64,000 bases of DNA from the NCBI GenBank assembly GCA_023105745.1, contig JALGQZ010000019.1, positions 5,890,001 through 5,954,000 on the forward strand. The letters are read 5' to 3'. Below are positions 9,716 through 22,188 of this stretch, piece by piece. The stretch is from Austropuccinia psidii (lineage: Eukaryota; Basidiomycota; Pucciniomycetes; Pucciniales; Sphaerophragmiaceae). The position numbers and the translations under genes were made by a program. The notes beneath the pieces were generated by a model. The model was not told the origin of the DNA. It ran no database searches and was given only the letters and a program-made list of their open reading frames with translations. The first letter of the stretch is position 1; each line of letters begins with the position of its first letter.

Positions 9716-11154
9716 TGTCAGCCTGTGACTCAAAACCAGAGCACAAGTATGACAGCCAAAATACCATAAACCAATGGTATAGCCAAGATACCACCAAAAC
9801 ATGGAGCTGAGCCAAATCAGCTCAAAAACCATCAAATTAAAGAGGAAACTCACCCCTTTCTGAAAATATAAGTCCCATCACCATAGGACAAAGAATAACA
9901 AAGTTATTCCTGCTCAAAGTTATTGCTGAGCATAAACCTTAATTTTCACCTCTGATATAAAATCTAGAAAGAGAGGCTTAACCCTATCAAATGGGTACTA
10001 AAAATGAAGCACTAAGCCAGGGCTATCCAATGGTACCAGCTAAACTGAGCTAGCACCAATATTACTGGAGCTATGGTCAATTTCAGGCCAAATAAGGGTG
10101 AACAAAACATTCACCTCTCATCCAACTTCTACAGTTTTAGTGCAAGATACTTGAAGTGGGGTCTTTTTGGAAATAACACAATCAGGGCTATCTTATGGTG
10201 TCATCCACTTCCCCATATCTCAACTACAGCAGAAGTTATGGGGCAAACAAGCTCAATACAGCTTTTTGCCTAAAACACGCATCTGTACAAAAATCTTGTA
10301 CATGGCATACCTTTGCCATATTTAATGATAACCATATCAAATAAGGTACCATTGTGTAGAACACATACAGGGCTACACACTGGTTCAGGTTTGGGGTTGA
10401 TATCTCAAGAACTGACAAAGGTATAGCTCTTTTAAGGTCAAAATCCCACATTCTGACCAATACAGCCTTAACATGGGATAATATCCCATAACCATGAATA
10501 TGAGGTGTCAAATAGATGAAGAGGTTTTTTTTTACTTCAATACCTCATATGTCAGTCAACACTGGGGTCCTATACAGTTTCTGTACAGCATTCTACGCAT
10601 CATACACCTCAGAATCAGGCTGTGAGGTCCCCAGATGAAAATTTTCACCCCGTATTGGTGAAAACTGCCCAGATGTGGTTTCAAAACCACATCTGATCTC
10701 AATACAGGTTATACATGCTGTTTGCAAGCAACAAGCCAGTACTAGAGAGTGAAAAAATCTTCACTTCCTCTACTTGGAAAGGTCTAGCACCCTATCCACC
10801 CCATTTCAGGATAAAAAGGAGCCTTTTCACAGCCAGAATTGTCTCCTCATCCTTCTCTTGAATAACCTACATAGTAAACTTTCAAAAACAGTTTCACTCT
10901 TGGTTAATAATAAGGTATAATTATAAATCTTAATTTTTGTAGTCTTTTATTATTGTAACCCAACAGATAAAGCTGCACCCAGGGCTTTCAACAGCGCTCA
11001 CCACCACTATATTATATATAGCAAAGCCCTTTTAATCTTAAATCAAATCATCTTCAACTCTTATAAGTCTTTTTTAATCATTTTTACCATGTCACAAACA
11101 TAGTTAAAGCTGTAACTAGCCTATTTACACCTTTATCATAGTTTCATCCTGACA
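9716..11154 (+). repeat. 5' LTR of gypsy E1
   Basis: 1439 bp, TGTCAGCCTGTGACTC to TTCATCCTGACA. It closely matches the 3' LTR (17939-19929 without K) and solo LTR E2 (1440 bp). It contains the hairpin pair annotated below and short open frames without coding signal. Confidence 0.93.
10642..10695. promoter_or_regulatory. Two adjacent hairpins conserved in the E-family LTR
   Basis: The first is TTTTCACC, 7-base loop, GGTGAAAA (10642-10664). The second is a perfect 12-bp inverted repeat with half-site CAGATGTGGTTT and a 2-base loop (10670-10695). The second is conserved without change at 18893-18918 (E1 3' LTR) and 23144-23169 (E2). Conservation of both halves in three copies suggests selection within the family, for example as a protein-binding palindrome or RNA structure. 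Confidence 0.5.
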
Positions 11155-11730
11155 TTTTGGGGGCCTGGCCATGTTTTAAACTTTTTTTTGGACCTTAGAA
11201 GTAAGTTTTCTCTCTTATTCTTTATTTCTGCCAATTGTTTTATCTTTTTAGGCGTATTTTCTTTTGAAAATATATATTTTATATATTTTTACTTTAATAC
11301 TTGTATTATGAGAGTACTTACCAGGTGGTTAATACCCACTAAAACCTTTATTTTTGGTGTGCTTGCATATAAAAACACATAAGCCATAAATAAGTCCTGT
11401 ATTCTTGATTGAATAAGGACACCTCTGAATGAAAAACCATCAGGTGAGGCGTGGTTATGTGTATTTTAACTCAATTACACTTATATAGAGCCACTTATTC
11501 AGATTACACTTGAAAAACACAAGTGTATCTGCGAGATACTGGCACACAAACAGTGTGACAGGGTGCCAAAAGCTGTAATTCTGACGTGGAATTGTTGATT
11601 CAATTACACTGTCATTATACAGGGCATATTGTAGTAAAATACAAGTCCAGAGGCCAATCTTAGATGTGCAAAACCAGCATATTTGAGAAGTCTTAACTGA
11701 CCTAAGCCCTCTTTTTCCTACCTTGATTCA
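11155..11730 (+). other. Leader of gypsy E1 with primer site
   Basis: Immediately after the LTR the sequence reads TTTTGGGGGCCTGGCCATG. The F family has the same layout (TTTGGGGGCCCAGCCGTG), so this is the likely primer site starting at TGGGGGCC; I cannot name the tRNA. The rest is AT-rich and shows no gene. Confidence 0.6.
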
Positions 11731-12800
11731 ATGGAAGAAAATTACACCCCACTTGAGACCCAGTCACAGGCCAACACACCAGTGACACCCTCAGAACCAG
11801 AGGGCAGCAAGGGCAAAGGAAAGAGGCACAGTGAAGGTCTCATCACAGCCAAGAAGTGGACTCCAATAGCCACTCAGAGGAGTAGAAAACCACGAAACTC
11901 TGCATCAATACAAGGTAAACCAACCTTAACCACTTGTACAGGAAAAATTACAATTATTAAACCAGTTGTAACCTCCAAAGGCAAACTTCCCAAATCAGCA
12001 GAGAACAAATTTGTACAAGGCACAGTCAAAGGGAAATACCGTAAGAACATAAAGTTTTTGACTTCTTGCAAACACTGATATGTCCCCTTTATACCTCAGA
12101 GACCTTGGCTTCCAAAGGAACCAGCCAGAGCACAGATAAAGCTTGTGCAGAACCAGAAGACCAGGAAAAGGACACCTTGGACACAGTGGTGGATGGCAAA
12201 ACAATGAGGGAGATAAAATCAAACTTGCCATTCACACTCCAATTCAACAGGAACCTCAAACCAGAGGACTGGAAGGATATGGATCAAGTTCTTCAGCTCC
12301 ACCAACTCCTCAAAGATTTATTTCAATGGAGCATGGACAACAAAAGGTTCAACCTGGCAAGTCACTGGGCAGAACTTGAAGCAAGTTACCAGAAGATCTG
12401 TCTCAAAGCGATAGACTTCAAAGAACCTATGATAATCACCAAAGGTTGGAATCCTACCAGGAAGTTCAGACTCCTGGAGGCAAGGGCACAGAGGATAAGG
12501 GAGAATCAAGCCACTATCCAAGCTATAGAAGAACAGTTAACACAGACAGGGACTACTCAGATTCCTTCAGGCTCACAAGGAGCAGGCCAAATCACCTCTC
12601 CAGTGGCTTGACACCATTCAGAAACCAGCAGATAAGTGGCCAAGAGTCACCATTCTTCACAATTCCAGGAAGTTTCCAGGAGAAGACAAGGAAACAAGGG
12701 CAAGAACAAAACCTCCTTCAACCAGAGGAGGAAAGAGTCAGACCCCATGATCCAGAAGCTGTTAGATTTGGTGAAAGAAGTACACAAGAACCAGAAGTAG
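11731..12800 (+). pseudogene. E1 ORF1, spliced accessory/gag-like protein, two premature stops
   Basis: Begins MEENYTPLETQSQANTPV. Exon 1 (11731-12040) and exon 2 (12100-12800) join in frame across a 59-bp GT-AG intron to give a 336-codon frame. Exon 2 contains an amphipathic helical region (WKDMDQVLQLHQLLKDLFQW) and a basic tail (around 12680-12720) ending KEVHKNQK at the TAG at 12798. Two stops (TGA at 12609 after SPVA, and TAA about 20 bases later) break this copy. No enzyme motif is visible. Its position upstream of gag suggests a structural or nucleic-acid-binding role, which is inference. It lies in a different frame from the gag-pol ORF that follows. Confidence 0.72.
12041..12099 (+). 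other. Intron in E1 ORF1
   Basis: GTAAGA at the 5' end, a CTGAT branch-like site (ACACTGATATG, about 12072-12082) and CTCAG at the 3' end. Removing these 59 bases moves the reading from frame 1 to frame 3 at exactly the point needed to continue the open frame. The unspliced read meets TGA at 12076. Confidence 0.7.
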
Positions 12801-12916
12801 TTGTAAACCACTCTAGAATCAGTAGTCCTAGTAATAGAAACATTACCCCCACTCAGATTGAACACAACATTGTCACACCTGAGAGTAACTTAAACAGTGA
12901 TGCACTGTGGTTACAA

Positions 12917-15900
12917 ATGTCCCAATATGCTGAACAATCTGTAAAGCAGTTTGCACAACTTGAAGCTGGCCATGAGAGGATGAAAAAAACAAAAGCCTCC
13001 TTGGAACAGTTAGTTAAGAATCTTCAAGAAGGATATGCTCAATTGAGCAAAGCCTCTGAAGAAACCAACAAAAGACTGAATGTAGTCTTTGAAGAACAAC
13101 ACCACAGCAAAAGGGACAGGGATTTTCTGGATCAATACATAAACAAACTGTTTAATGTCTACCATAGCTTGAAGCCCCATCCACAAGCCCAATTATGGAG
13201 AATCCATATCAACCAGATGACATCAAACCAGATGTCATGTTGATGAATAAGGCAAGATCTCCATCACAATACCAGGATGGAGATGGCATTTCTTATTCAG
13301 AGAAGGAGCCTTGAAACAGCTTCCTGAGGCCTCAAGCTGGCCCAAATTCTCTGGATCAGGAGAATATGATCATATGGAGCTCATAGATTATATTGATGGA
13401 CTCTTCATTGATGTACCAAGCATACCAGACTACTGGATTACTGCTAGATTGAATACTGCATTTAAAGGTAATGCTAGTATATGGTACACAGAAATGAAAG
13501 AAATCCATGGCAGAAGAAAATGGCCATGGTGGAAGAGTAAAATCATCCAAAAGTACAGTAATGGAGCTTGGATATGGCAGAAGACAATGTCATTTGAAAA
13601 TGACAAATACTCAGTGGACAAAGATCCATATGAGTGGTGTCTTAGACAGTCTAAAAGACTTAAAGCCATTGCTCCTCAGATGAACATCCAAATGAGGAAT
13701 CACAAGCTTCTGACACAACTGCCAGGAGAACCAGAGCATGCAGTAAAATGCAGATGCAACCAAAATTGCACTCTAGATGACATTGCCAACACCTTACAAG
13801 ACATAAGGAAAAGGACTAATATAGGGAAATTCACCCCATAAAAGAGCAGTAGTTTCAATGAGAAACAATCTTTCAGGGTAGAGTTTAAAGACAAACCCAA
13901 AGAAAGAGTGGCAGAAGTGGCAAAGAAGAGAAATTCTTGTCACAATTATGGTTCAACAGACCATTATGCCAACAACTGTCCAAAGGAAAAGAAGAAAGTA
14001 TATACCATTGAGAAAGTCCCAGAGGAAGAATCCCCAACAGAGGATTCTGAATCAGACTCCATGGGTTATGCCATCAGAGAACCATTGGATGATGATTAAG
14101 ACCCAAGAGAGGAATTTCTAGTGGAATACCAAGACAAAACCCCACTAGAAATTCAGGACATACATTTGGAAGCAGGCATGCCACAGGACACTGCTAACAA
14201 AAACTTGTGCAAAAACACACAAGATGCAGAAACATTCCTGGTTACACCAACCAAAGGAATGGCATATATACATGGGACAGCCACAAAACTGACTCTTTGT
14301 ATTGACAATGCTCAGCATCCACTGATCATTGATAGTGGAGCACACTGCTCCATAGTGGCCAGAAACTATCTGGATAACCACTTCCCAAACTTGGAAAAAC
14401 AGCTCTTGCCCACTAAGGCAAAGAACTTTAAAAGTGCATCAGGGAAGATGACTTCCATTGGGACAATTATCAAAGAGATAATTATACCCCACAGGAAGGG
14501 TAATATCAGACTCAACCAAGAGTTTGTAGTGCTTGACAATGCCCACATCCAAGGGCTTTTACTGGGAACAGACTACCAGAGGTGGTATGGCATAGATATT
14601 TACAACAGTAAAAATAGGCACATTACCATTGGTACCAACAAGGAAAAGAAATTTTCTCTTGATATATACCATATATCTTCTCAAGATACACTGGAAGAAA
14701 TTCTCAATGAATTCAGGGAGGGACAGTTTAGCACTACCCTCACCAGTAAACAAAAACTAATTTTACTGAAGATTCTGAGAAATAACAGACCAGCATTTGC
14801 CATTGGTGAAGAACCATTAGGAAAGATCAAAGGCCATGATATAGAACGATATCTGGATGTGGAAAGGCCTTATCCACCCATGTTTAGGAGACCTCCTTAC
14901 CCAGAAAGTCAGGAAATCAGCAAAGAAATTGAAAAACATATCAATGAACTCCTGGACATGGAAGTCATCAGGAAGATTGGACACAATGAAATAGTGAAAA
15001 TAACCACTCCTGTCCTAATCACCTGGCATGATGGCAAGTCTAGATTGTGTGGAGACTTCAGAGCTCTGAATAACTACACAAAAGCAGACAGGTACCCTAT
15101 ACCCAGGATACCTTATGCCTTGGATAAACTGGCAAAAGCCAAATACATAACCAAAATGGACTGTATGAAAGGCTTCCACCGGAATGGAGTTAAACCAAAC
15201 TCCATGAAACTACTCAGAAGAATATGCCATATGGGCATATATGAGTATACCAGGTTGCCATTTGGCATTAAAAATTCACCAGCCCACTTCCAAAGGATGA
15301 TGGACACAATATTTCAAGAACAAATATTAGAAGGCTGGATGGTAGTATACAATGATGATATCAATATATACTCAGAAAAGTGGGAAGACCATGTACAATA
15401 TATAGACAGAGTGCTAAGTAAATTTACACCCATCAATTTGAAAATTTTAGTAAAAAAGTGTAATTTTGGCCAACAAGAGCTACTAGCTCTAGGACATAAA
15501 GTCTCAGGTCTTAGTCTGGAAATTGACCAGAATAAAGTAGCAGCCGTACTGCAAAAGCCAGTACCAAAAATCATCAAAGAGAGGCAATCCTTCCTTGTCT
15601 TTGCTAGCTACTATAGAAACCACATCAAAAACTTTGCACACATAACTAGTAGTTTATACAAGTTATGTTCAAAAGATAAAGTTTTTGAAATAACCAAGGA
15701 AAGGAGGGATGCATATGAGAAGATCAAACATGAACTCACAAATGCACCTGTGCTCATCTTGCCTGACTTTGAACTACCATTCAAGTTATACATAGATGCA
15801 GCATGTAGCCAAGGCTTAGGAGAAGCCCTTCACCAAAGAGAGATTGTGGATGGTAAATCAAGAGAGGGAGTAATATGTTACATCTCTAGTCAACTGAAAG

Positions 15901-17899
15901 ATTAAGAGGCCAGGTATGGGGCCACCCAGACTGAATGTCTATGTCAAGTCTGGGCTCTAGAGAAACTCCATTATTATTTGGAGGGTGCAGTCTTTGAAGT
16001 CTACACAGACTGCACAGCTTTGCAGTATTTACTAAACATGAAGACCACAAATAGACACATGCTGAGATGGCAAATAGCTATCCAGGAGTATAGAGGTAAC
16101 ATGACCATCATATACAAAGAAAGTGAAAGTCATACCAATGCAGATGGCCTCAGCAGATGGCCACTGGACAATGTCAAAAGCAATCCAGCTTATGACCCTG
16201 AAGTTTCAGCCAAGATCCGTATCCATTTCATGGAAATAGATAGAAGGAAGAACTTCAGATTTTCTTAATGGACACCAGAACATGGCACCCTTGACAGTTA
16301 GAACATTGCTTCAGAGGGAACAGAAACTCCCATACTGGGGATAAGCTCCTCAGAACTGCAAAATGGATTTTTCAATGCAGTACTTAAGTCTTATGCCAAA
16401 CACAAACAGTGTGGCATATTACTACAACTCCTTCAGCAAAAGTACAGGAGTCCAGAACTGGGATCCCAGCTGGAAGAACCCTGGTTGGGGCCTAAAAGGA
16501 TAACAAGTTCTTCCTTATAGATGGCCTGCTCTACCACAGAGAAAAACACAAAAGTGCACTCACAGTGGTAGACAGAGACCACATCTCTCTGATCCTACAG
16601 GAATTTCATGACTGCCCCTATATGGGACACATGAGTGAAGACAGGACCAAAGAGAGGGTAGCAAGCACAGCTTGGTGGCCCAAGTGGGAACAAGAGTTAG
16701 GAGAATACATCAAAACTTGTGAAAGATGCCAAAAGGCAAATAGGAAACATGGGAAGAAGTATGGGTTACTTCAACATATAGAAGAACCCAAACACCCCTG
16801 GGAAACCATCAACATGGACTGGGTTGCAGGACTTGTCCCAGGAGGCAAAGAAAACTACAATGCCTGCTTGATCATAGTTGATAGGTTCAGCAAGAGCATG
16901 AGGTGTCTACCATTCCACAAAGAGGACACAGCCATGGATACTGCCCTGTTATTTTGGAATAACATCATATCTACCTGTGGAGTCCCTAAAATCATCATTA
17001 GTGATAGGGACCCAAAATTCACATCTGAATTTTGGACCAACCTGTATGACATGCTTGGCACCAAGCTTGCTTTTTCCACAGCTTACCATCCCCAAACAGA
17101 TGGCCTAGCTGAGAGGATGATCCAGACTATGGAAGACATCCTTAGAAGGTTCTGTGACTATGGAATAGAATACAAGGACCATGAAGGATACACCCATGAC
17201 TGGGTTACCCTTCTACCAGCTGTACAACTGGCTTATAATACAAGTCAGCACTCTACCACAGGAAAAACATCTGCAGTAGTAGATAAAGGGTGGAATCCCC
17301 TGTTGCCTGTGGATCACTTAAAGAAAAATCTTCTGACCATCCACCTCAAAGCCAAAGACTTCCATGATATGTGGAAGAGGGCTTGTGACACAGCTGCAAA
17401 ATGCATAGCTGAGGCAAAAGAATATAATAAACAGAGGTCGGACAAGACACACATGGAACCTGAATTTAAGGAAGGGGACCAGGTGCTAGTGTCTACACTG
17501 AACTTCAATAATCTTAAAGGACCCAAGAAGATGAGGGACTCATTTGTAGGGCCTTTCACTATCATTAGGCTGATAGGAAAGAATGCAGTGGAAGTCCAAC
17601 TTACAGAGGAATTTTCCAGGAAGCACCCAGTCTTCCCAGTAAACTTAGTCAAACCATACTTTCAAACAGAGGGGGATAAATTCCCCTCCAGGAAGAAGAA
17701 CCACACACCACCTGATATAGTGGAAGTGGAGGACTCCCCAGGACCTGTGAGTAATATCAGACTTAATGGAAAAGATCAAAGACAATACTTAGTCAGATTC
17801 AAGCACCAAACAGCTGATAAAGACGAATGGTTGGAAGAAGATTCCATACAAGATGGGAACCCTCATCTAAGGATATTCAGGGCCTCTAGGAGGACTTAA
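12917..17899 (+). pseudogene. E1 gag-pol polyprotein (gag, PR, RT, RNase H, IN, chromodomain-like tail)
   Basis: Starts MSQYAEQSVKQF at 12917. Gag capsid (PEASSWPKFSGSGEYDHMEL) leads to a zinc knuckle near 13935 that has lost its second Cys (CHNYGSTDHYANNC). Protease active site IIDSGAHCSIV (about 14326-14358), RT with the YxDD box as YNDD (about 15350), RNase H ([12 protein letters not shown] at about 16010), then integrase in the open stretch 16565-17899: HHCC (HDCPYMGH ... CERC), catalytic D85, D147 and E183 of that segment, and a C-terminal chromodomain-like QYLVRFKHQ ... DEWLEED. In-frame stops after 13841, 14099, 15905 and 16268, plus frameshifts near 13243 and 16490, inactivate it. Several stops look like single-base changes in an otherwise conserved frame. 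Confidence 0.93.
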
Positions 17900-17938
17900 A
17901 AGTCTCATCAATTATGAGCCTTTTTTAGAGGGAGGGTA

Positions 17939-19929
17939 CATCAGCCTGTGACTCAAAACCAGAGCACAAGCATGACAGCCAAAATACCATAAACCAATGG
18001 TATAGCCAAGATACCACCAAAACATGGATCTAAGCCAAATCAGCTCAAAAACTATCAACAAAAAGAGGAAAATCACCCCTTTCTGAAAATATAAGTCCTA
18101 TCACCATAGGACAAAGAATAACAAAGTTATTCCTGCTCAAAGTTATTGGTGAGCATAAACCTTAATTTTCACCTCTCATCTAAAATCTAGAAGGAGAGTC
18201 TTAACCCCATCAAATGGGTACTCAAAATGAAGCTCTAAGCCAGGGCTATTCAATGGTACCAGCTAAACTGAGCTAGCACCAATATTACTGGAGTTATGGT
18301 CAAATTCAGACCAAATAAGGGTGAACAAAACATTCACCTCTCATCTAACTTCTACAGTTTTAGTGTGAGATACTTGAAGTGGGGTCTTTTTGGAAAGAGC
18401 AGAATCAGGGCTATCTGATGGTGTCATCTACTTCCCCATATCTCAACTACAGCAGAAGTCATGGGGCAAACAAGCTCAATACAGCTTTTTGCCTAAAACA
18501 CACATATGTACAAAAATCTTGTACATGGCATAACTTTGCCATATTTAATGATAACCATATCAAATAAGGTACCATTGTGTAGAACACATACAGGGCTACA
18601 AACTGGTTCAGCTTTGAGGTTGATATTTCAAGAACTGACAAAGCTATAGCTGTTTTAAGGTTAAAATCCCACATTCTGACTAATACATCCTTACCATGGG
18701 ATAATATCCCATAACCATGAAGATGAGGTGTAAAATAGACAAAGAAGTTTGTTTTTACTTCAATACCTCATATGTCAGTCAATACTGGGGTCCTATACAG
18801 CTTCTGTACAGCATTCTATGCGTCATACACGTCAGAATCAGGCTGTGAGGTCCCCAGATGAAAATTTTCACCCTGTATTGGTGAAAACTGCCCAGATGTG
18901 GTTTCAAAACCACATCTGAGCCCAATACAGGTTGTACAGGTTGTTTGCAAACCACAAGCCAGTTCTAGAGAGTGAAAAAATCTGTTGTGAATGGATCTCC
19001 CTTTCGAGCAAATGAGTAGGAAGATTGGGAAGTGAGGTTTAAGCGCAAGGATTTCCGGTCATCTAACCTTTTTTCGTGCATTTCTTTCCATCACTTAAAA
19101 AAAAATTTAACGTGTATAAAAGTGCAACCTTTCTTATTCCATTAAATCATCATCAAAAGCTTTCTTCATTTATTTCATTTATTATATCATTAATAAACTG
19201 ATTTTTTATCGTTACAATTATATTCACTCTAAATACTCACGAGGCTTGGTGTTTGTTTAGGTATACAAGTAATATTTCTATTCTTTCAATGACAGTGAAA
19301 CTAATGGTAATTTTAATTCTCGTCGTAGAGTGTTTCTTATTGTATCTATAAAATATCTTATCCGTAGTGTTTCGTACTGTTACTGTTGAAACCTCAGGTA
19401 CATTCGTCATTCTAATTTTCTTCTATAATACGTATTGACTATTTTGTTTTGTTTAAGTGTTACTATTACTGGTTTTTTGTATAATTGTGATAACATAGCA
19501 ATTTAAAGATATATAACTATAACTCATTGCAAAATCTTCACTTCCTCTACGTGGAAAGGTCTAGCACCCTTTCCACCCCATTCCAGGATGAAAAGAAGGC
19601 TTTTCACAGCCAGAATTGTCTCCTCATCCTGCTCTTGAATAACCTACATAGTAAACTGTCTAAAACAGTTTTACTCTTGGTTAATAATCAGGTATTATTA
19701 TAAATCTTAGCTATTGTAGTCTTTTATTATTGTAACCCAACAGATAAAGCTGCACCCAGGGCTTTCAACAGCACTCACCACCACTATATTATATATAGTA
19801 AAGCCCTTTTAATCTTAAATCAAATCATTTTCAACTCTGATATCTTTTTTAATCATTTTTACTGTGTCACAAACATAGTTAAACCTGTAGCTAGCCTATT
19901 TACACCTTTATCATAGTTTCATCCTGACA
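17939..19929 (+). repeat. 3' LTR of gypsy E1 (interrupted)
   Basis: Follows a T-run and polypurine tract (17921-17938, TTTTTTAGAGGGAGGG). Its first two bases are CA instead of the expected TG, a terminal mutation. Without the solo LTR K and one AAATC copy it is about 1437 bp. It ends CCTGACA and is followed by AGAGA. Confidence 0.92.
18983..19531 (+). repeat. Solo LTR K (copia, related to element A)
   Basis: 549 bp from TGTTGTGAATGG to CTCATTGCA, flanked by AAATC on both sides (18978-18982 and 19532-19536) and sitting in the E1 3' LTR. The corresponding stretch of the E1 5' LTR is uninterrupted. The last 40 or so bases (ACATAGCAATT ... CTCATTGCA) match the end of the LTR of A. It is rich in CpG compared with its surroundings, so the insertion is probably recent. 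Confidence 0.9.
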
Positions 19930-22188
19930 AGAGACCTACTTGATGTCTGCAAAAACTCACGATCCAACAATACCTCAACCAGTTGTGTCAAAAAATGGAA
20001 AACGTTGAGCTTTGAAGCCATCAACCTGATCACCATTAAAATCACTGAAAGAGTATTTAGAGACGTATTCAACTCTGAAACTATTGAAAATTCACACTCA
20101 ATTTGGACTAAGATCTCAGAACACTATGCCTCCAAACACGCCATCAACAGAAGACGAGTCTGGATGGATTGGCAATGCTGTTTCCATGATGGGAACTTAC
20201 AGAATTACATTGATAACTGTCAAAAACTGATGATTGAGTTAGATGCAGTTAGCATTGTGTTCCAAATGAACTGCTTTCATACTCCTTTCTGGGAAAGCTA
20301 GGAGGTAATCCTCACTTAAGCTAGTTGGTTGAAACCCTTACTTTCAACAAAGATATAATTGAAAAACCTATGGTAATACTGTCACAACTTCAAGATTTTG
20401 TTATTCATATAAGCCAAAATAATGGCTCTAACGCAAAAAAAGAAACATGACTCCTCAGCTTTCATTACATCCTTTGAAGAACCACACAAGATAATCTTTT
20501 TCTGAAGCCATGGATAGCACCACCAAGGATGCACCACACACAAGAAGGAAGACTTCTGGGCAGAAAACCCACACTTAAGACCTTCTCATTTAGAAAAGAA
20601 AACAAAGAACAATCCTGAATCTCAACTTTCAACAGCTCAGGCACTTGTAACAATAGGAGGACCAACTGTCCCCACTCATCAACAGGTGGTTGTTGACTGT
20701 GGTGCCACTCACCATATGTTTAACTTTCCTAAATTTTTTCACAAACAATTTAAGAAAATTGATTCCTAAGTTGCCACAGGAGACTCAAATAGCCAACTAT
20801 TAGCTCAAGGAATAAGTACAGTTCAATTGGAATGCAAAGGACAAATTCTGAATCTCAGAAATTGCCTCTATGTACCCAAATTAAAATGTAACCTAATAAG
20901 CATTCTTGAGCTGTTTAAAGATGCCTTAACCATACAACATAAAGACAACACCTTCAGCCTTATTTTGAACAACAAAAAAATCCTAAAAGGAGAAATCAAC
21001 AATCGCCTTATGTACTTCACCTATAACTTGCCAACTACCTTACTCACAACACTTGACAAAAACCTCTGGCACTATTGATTGGGACACCCCGGCCGTGCAG
21101 TATTAAAACACTTGGGGTTGCCTAATGATGAAACCTCAAGTCTAACTTGTGAGATAAGTAAATCTCACTGACTTCCATTTACTTCTCACTTTACCTCCGC
21201 TAGTCTCCCATTGGACACTGTTCACATTGATGTTGTAGGACCTATCAATCCAGAATTGGCTTCTGGATTTAGATTCATACTCACCATCATTGACCAAGCA
21301 ACATCATTCAAAATAATAAAATTTTTAAGAAAGAAGTCAGAAAGTTTTGATCAATTTGTGATAGCAAAGACCTACATGGAAAACTGGCACAATCGAAAAA
21401 TAAGGAAATTGATTTCTTACAGAGGAGGTGAGTTCCTCAATCAAAAATTTGAGACATTCGCAAATGGGTGCGGGTTTGTGCATATTTTTGAACCACCTGA
21501 AACCCCAGAACATAACGGTCTTTCTGAAAGAGCAAACTGCACTATTTTGGAAAAAGAAATTTGTCTTATGAACCCAACTAACCTGCCCAATCAATACTGG
21601 GCAGAGGCAATACACACAGCGGTGTTCCTCTCAAATCTTTCACCAACTCTCTCTAGAAACAATAAATATCCACAGTTTCTGTGGAGCAATGTTTCCCCAA
21701 ACCTTAGTGGACTCCATACGTTTGGATGCCAGTTGGTTATATATAATCTGAAAAGGCAGAGAAATTGGAAATTATCTTCCCCCGGACAGGAAGGAATCCT
21801 GCTGGGCTTTGAGAATGAAGGCACAGCCTATCGCATATTGAGACTAGATGACTTGAAGGTTGTGATAACAAGGAATGTAACTTTCAATGAGAGGGTTTTT
21901 CCTTCAGTACTGGGAAAAACAAATTCAGCACAGTGGACAATTGATGAACTTCTCTCTCCTCTTAACGCTTACACAGACCTGCAGAGAGAAGGTGATTCTC
22001 TGACTGACCTACAAGACAGCTTAGACTTAGCCAGTCATCAAGAAACCAACCTAGAGGATCTGAACGACTCAGATCAGTCCAACAAAGAGAAAACAAATCA
22101 ATTACTCAATGAGCCTAGTTCTGAGTCACTAACCAGATGCCATGACAATCTAAACAATGAAATCAACTCTCAAAATTTCAAGGAATCA
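19930..22188 (+). pseudogene. Copia H gag end, protease and integrase (second fragment)
   Basis: Gag resumes with LLDVCKN and contains NRRRVWMDWQCCF. Protease VVDCGATHHMFN lies near 20687-20722, again with Cys in the triad. Pre-integrase 20827-21078 (ENCLYVPKLKCN-like) and the long open stretch 21211-22188 hold the integrase core: D in VHIDVVGP, then LISYRGGEF where the second catalytic Asp is replaced by Tyr, and E in NGLSERAN. Stops separate the stretches (for example TAG after FWES at 20301). Solo LTR E2 cuts the frame after AATCA. Confidence 0.9.

Larger units (their letters stand above)
9716..19929 (+). mobile_element. Ty3/gypsy element E1 inside copia H
   Basis: Long LTRs (about 1.44 kb) beginning TGTCAGCCTG and ending CCTGACA flank a two-ORF internal region. 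The duplication AGAGA is present at 9711-9715 and 19930-19934. The 3' LTR carries a solo LTR (K). The polyprotein is interrupted by stops and frameshifts, so the copy is dead, although its integrase catalytic triad is intact. Confidence 0.94.

Noticed and set aside
10236..10511. 91-codon minus-strand ORF in the E LTR (also at 18459)
   Set aside because: LTR-internal and not maintained in E2; no coding evidence.
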